A stretch of 64,000 bases of DNA, taken from contig NZ_JADBEG010000001.1 of NCBI RefSeq assembly GCF_014873755.1, positions 4,590,501 to 4,654,500 of the forward strand, read 5' to 3'. Position numbers and translations under genes: made by a program. The notes beneath the pieces are model-generated. The model did no database searches, had not been told where the DNA came from, and worked only from the letters and a program-made list of their open reading frames with translations. Positions 62,097 through 64,000 of the stretch are shown in pieces; the stretch's first letter is position 1, and each line of letters starts with the position of its first letter. This stretch comes from Amycolatopsis lexingtonensis. GTDB lineage: Bacteria > Actinomycetota > Actinomycetes > Mycobacteriales > Pseudonocardiaceae.

Positions 62097-62371
62097 AGAC
62101 TAGTTCACCTCGTTCGTTATTCCGGGCGCGCGCTTCAGCAGCGCGGCAGCCCGGGCAAGAACTACCGTTGTTTTGACGTCGAGATTCGCGCGGAACCGGG
62201 GGTCGGGTGGGGTGGTTCCGCCGCGTCGGGACGCATCGGGGGATGCATTGGGGGATACGGACCCCAGCGCCTTGAGGTTCAAAAGCGACCGGTCCGTTAT
62301 CTGTTCGTTATCAAGCAGAACGCAACCGGGCAGCATTCATCCAGGTCATGGCGTTATCGGGAAAGAAAGAG
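62097..62371 (-). promoter_or_regulatory. promoter region of the DUF1996 gene with GATAACG boxes
   Basis: 275 bp between the anti-sigma stop and the DUF1996 start. On the minus strand GATAACG occurs at 62352-62358, 62306-62312 and 62295-62301, the last two exactly 11 bp apart (one helical turn), with AATAACG near 62114. This looks like a cluster of regulator sites; which regulator is unknown. Confidence 0.4.
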
Positions 62372-63160
62372 TCAGCGCTGCACGGAAACGAGGACCGAAC
62401 CGTCGTCACCGCGGACTTCGAAGCGGGCGATCTGGTCCATCGCGAGTGAGATGGTTCCCTGCAGCCGCAACGGTTCGGGCGAGCCGGGGATGCCGAACCC
62501 CTTGGGCGGCACCGACCAGCTGGAGACCACGCGCTCGTCGCCCGCCGTGGAGATCGCGACCAGCTGGCACTTCACCGGCCCGACGATGCCGCGCAGCTCG
62601 AGCTCGACGCGGCTGCCCCACTCCACCGGCGAAACCGTCACGAGGGCGTTGACCGCGGACCCGCCGCTGCCGCGGCCGTAGGTCTGGCCTCCACCCGGCT
62701 GGGGCGGCGTGGCGGGCGCCGGGGGCACGCTCGTCGCCAGGACACCCGTCTCCGGCGGCGCCTGCTTGCTGCTCGGCGCGGCCAGCGACGCGGGCGGGAC
62801 GGCGTCGGCGGGCCGGACCGCCAGCGTCACGAGGGGGCCGGCCACGACGAGGGCGGCGGCCGCGGCGCCGGCCAGCAGGCCGAGGCGCTTGCGGCGGCGG
62901 CGCTTCACCGTGGCCTCTTCCATCAGGCCGCGCAGGACGCGCGGCCCGGGCGCCAGGGTCCGGGGGCCGGGAGCGGGCATCGGGGGTTCCGGCCAGCTGC
63001 GCTTGACGAGGTCGAGGACGTCCGGCAGCTGGTAGAGCTCGATCAGGTCGAGCTGGCAGTGCGGGCAGTTCATCAGGTGGGCTTCGAACTGGGTGTTCTC
63101 GGCCTCGCTGAGGACGCCGAGCACGTACGCGGCGACATCGGTGTGTGCGGACCCGGCCAC
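62372..63160 (-). CDS. zinc-type anti-sigma factor (membrane-anchored)
   Basis: A 262-residue protein. The N-terminal anti-sigma domain has the zinc motif FEAHLMNCPHCQLDL (HxxxCxxC), followed by a proline-rich linker and one membrane helix (LGLLAGAAAAALVVAGPLVTLAV). An extracytoplasmic part ending SVLVSVQR completes it. It should hold the adjacent ECF sigma factor at the membrane. GTG 63160 is preferred because GAGGTG lies upstream; GTG 63166 and 63181, the latter overlapping the sigma gene, are alternatives. Confidence 0.84.
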   Translation of the reverse strand: MAGSAHTDVAAYVLGVLSEAENTQFEAHLMNCPHCQLDLIELYQLPDVLDLVKRSWPEPPMPAPGPRTLAPGPRVLRGLMEEATVKRRRRKRLGLLAGAAAAALVVAGPLVTLAVRPADAVPPASLAAPSSKQAPPETGVLATSVPPAPATPPQPGGGQTYGRGSGGSAVNALVTVSPVEWGSRVELELRGIVGPVKCQLVAISTAGDERVVSSWSVPPKGFGIPGSPEPLRLQGTISLAMDQIARFEVRGDDGSVLVSVQR

Positions 63161-63167
63161 CCTCACC

Positions 63168-63737
63168 TCACCCCCGCTCACGCAGGGCCCGGCGCAGCGC
63201 GCGGACGGCGTGGTGGATGCGGGACTTGACGGTGCCGGGCGGTACGCCGAGGGTCGCCGCGACCTCGTTCACGGTCCGATCGCGCAGGTAGGTCTGCTGG
63301 ATGGCCTCCCGCTGCTCGGGCGAAAGGCCCTGCAGCGCCTCGTAAACGATCATCGCGGCGAGCGTCCGGTCCGACTCGTCGGACACCGCGATCGCGTCGG
63401 ATTCGATCTCTTCGAGCTCCTGGGGCCGGACACTGCGGCTGCGCCAGCCGTCGATCACGATCCGGCGGGCCACCGTGAACAACCAGGCACGGAGCATCTC
63501 CGGCCGGCGGTCGAGCTTGTCCGCGTTCCGCCACGCCTTGATCAGGGTCTCCTGGACGACGTCTTCGGCCCACTGCCGGTCGTGGCCGGTCAGCCGCAGC
63601 GCGAACGCCATCAGCGACCCGCCGAACTCCTGGTAGAGCGCTTTCGCCAGATCATCGGAGGCGTCGTTGAGCTCACCAACGACTTCCTGATCTTGAACGG
63701 GTCTCAGCGCTCGGGTGTGCCGTCCCACGCGGGACAT
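63168..63737 (-). CDS. ECF RNA polymerase sigma factor
   Basis: A 189-residue ECF sigma factor. Region 2 (YQEFGGSLMAFALRLTGHDRQWAEDVVQETLIKAWRNA...LFTVARRIVIDGWRSR) and region 4 (LQGLSPEQREAIQQTYLRDRTVNEVAATLGVPPGTVKSRIHHAVRALRRAL) are complete. The next gene encodes its anti-sigma factor, as in SigL-RslA type pairs. ATG 63737 has GGAGCACC upstream; the open frame continues further but without similarity. The target is unknown, though the downstream DUF1996 gene on the same strand is a possible member of the regulon. Confidence 0.88.
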   Translation of the reverse strand: MSRVGRHTRALRPVQDQEVVGELNDASDDLAKALYQEFGGSLMAFALRLTGHDRQWAEDVVQETLIKAWRNADKLDRRPEMLRAWLFTVARRIVIDGWRSRSVRPQELEEIESDAIAVSDESDRTLAAMIVYEALQGLSPEQREAIQQTYLRDRTVNEVAATLGVPPGTVKSRIHHAVRALRRALRERG

Positions 63738-63793
63738 CCTGGTGCTCCACACGGCCCAAGTCCAGTACCAAACGGTCCCGAAACTTTTTTGAA

Positions 63794-63815
63794 CCGTTTC
63801 CGTACCGTGTCCGTA
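63794..63815. promoter_or_regulatory. tandem 11-bp direct repeats upstream of the sigma gene
   Basis: CCGTTTCCGTA and CCGTGTCCGTA follow each other directly, differing at one position. They lie 57-78 bp upstream of the sigma factor start, in the region shared with the divergent gene at 63958. Spacing of 11 bp puts both on one face of the helix, as for a regulator or sigma recognition site. Confidence 0.35.
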
Positions 63816-63957
63816 TCCCCTACCGAAGACCCCGACAAGGCGTTGTCCCCCGCAACGCTCCGCATCCACCCCGGACCAAATGTCCACTGTGGATCCTTCG
63901 CGCGCTTTTCCGTTGCACCTCAAGGTACAGCGCGTAGTCATGCCCTCCGGAGGAGCA

Positions 63958-64000
63958 GTGATCCGCATTCCCCGAACGGCGGTCCCCGCCGCCGTGTGCC
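63958..64000 (+). CDS. partial CDS, N-terminus only (probably exported)
   Basis: A gene starting at the right edge with GTG 63958 after the ribosome site CCGGAGGAGCA. The 14 visible residues, MIRIPRTAVPAAVC, have a basic start and hydrophobic continuation that could open a signal peptide. An in-frame ATG at 63940 is an alternative. It is divergent from the ECF sigma factor gene. Function cannot be assigned. Confidence 0.5.
   Translation, partial: MIRIPRTAVPAAVC

Noticed and set aside
60780..62681. Long plus-strand frame opposite the DUF1996 gene
   Set aside because: A leucine-rich antisense artefact of the Gln/Asp codons; the minus-strand gene has clear domain motifs and a membrane helix.

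Overview
The window is a high-GC actinomycete chromosome segment. Mycobacterial-type sterol genes with KstR-like operators, a group-2 primary-like sigma factor, DUF7455/DUF3039/DUF3099 proteins and GTG/TTG starts point to Pseudonocardiales. The families of long intergenic palindromes suggest something close to Amycolatopsis, but genus is an inference. Nearly all genes look intact. One insertion sequence is present. I saw no rRNA, tRNA or CRISPR array.

Layout. 0-3.4 kb: a glutamine-synthetase-like enzyme, a DMT transporter and a small zinc-ribbon protein. 3.5-8.2 kb: a xylose-type ABC importer (xylF, xylG, xylH) followed by a ROK regulator, with a palindromic operator candidate upstream. 8.7-15.1 kb: an SF2 helicase divergent from a YihY-family membrane protein and a SwrC-like RND exporter. 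15.1-24.6 kb: housekeeping genes (DUF3039, Spo0M-like, HD protein, psuG-psuK, M20 amidohydrolase, an NPPF methyltransferase, dtd, sigB-like sigma factor). 25.1-28.3 kb: class I fumarase, then an IS3-family element whose insertion split the fumarase terminator hairpin. 28.3-32.2 kb: secreted DPBB-like protein, MFS exporter, SRPBCC protein and two paralogous lipoproteins.

32.2-38.97 kb: a 2-aminoethylphosphonate-type locus (GntR regulator, DoxX protein, FAD oxidoreductase, PhnX-like HAD hydrolase, binding protein, ATPase, two permeases). The catabolic and transport genes are joined by 4-bp overlaps. One ATPase/permease junction carries a long palindrome. 39-41.2 kb: an APC permease and a secreted trypsin.

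41.2-53.2 kb: a sterol side-chain degradation locus: NMO-family enzyme, fadD19, echA19, double-OB DUF35 protein, ltp4, ltp3, then cyp125 and fadA5. Four KstR-type motifs (TNNAACNNGTTNNA, 13-14 of 14 positions) sit at the promoters. FadD19, Ltp3 and Ltp4 are the enzymes linked in other actinobacteria to C24-branched (plant-type) sterols. 53.2-59.9 kb: RidA, an alpha/beta hydrolase, DUF2255, and a four-gene operon (M20 hydrolase, DUF3311, SSS symporter, amidohydrolase) divergent from a double Lrp/AsnC regulator.

59.9-60.7 kb is non-coding and holds four copies of a G-rich unit with a conserved small hairpin, the most unexplained sequence in the window. 60.7-64 kb: a DUF1996 protein with a Gln/Asn-rich insertion, a zinc-type anti-sigma factor, its ECF sigma factor, and the start of a further gene. 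Other recurring signals are the TTTCACGTGAAA palindromes at gene ends and a near-palindromic 11-mer, TCCACTGTGGA, found seven times, mostly inside genes.
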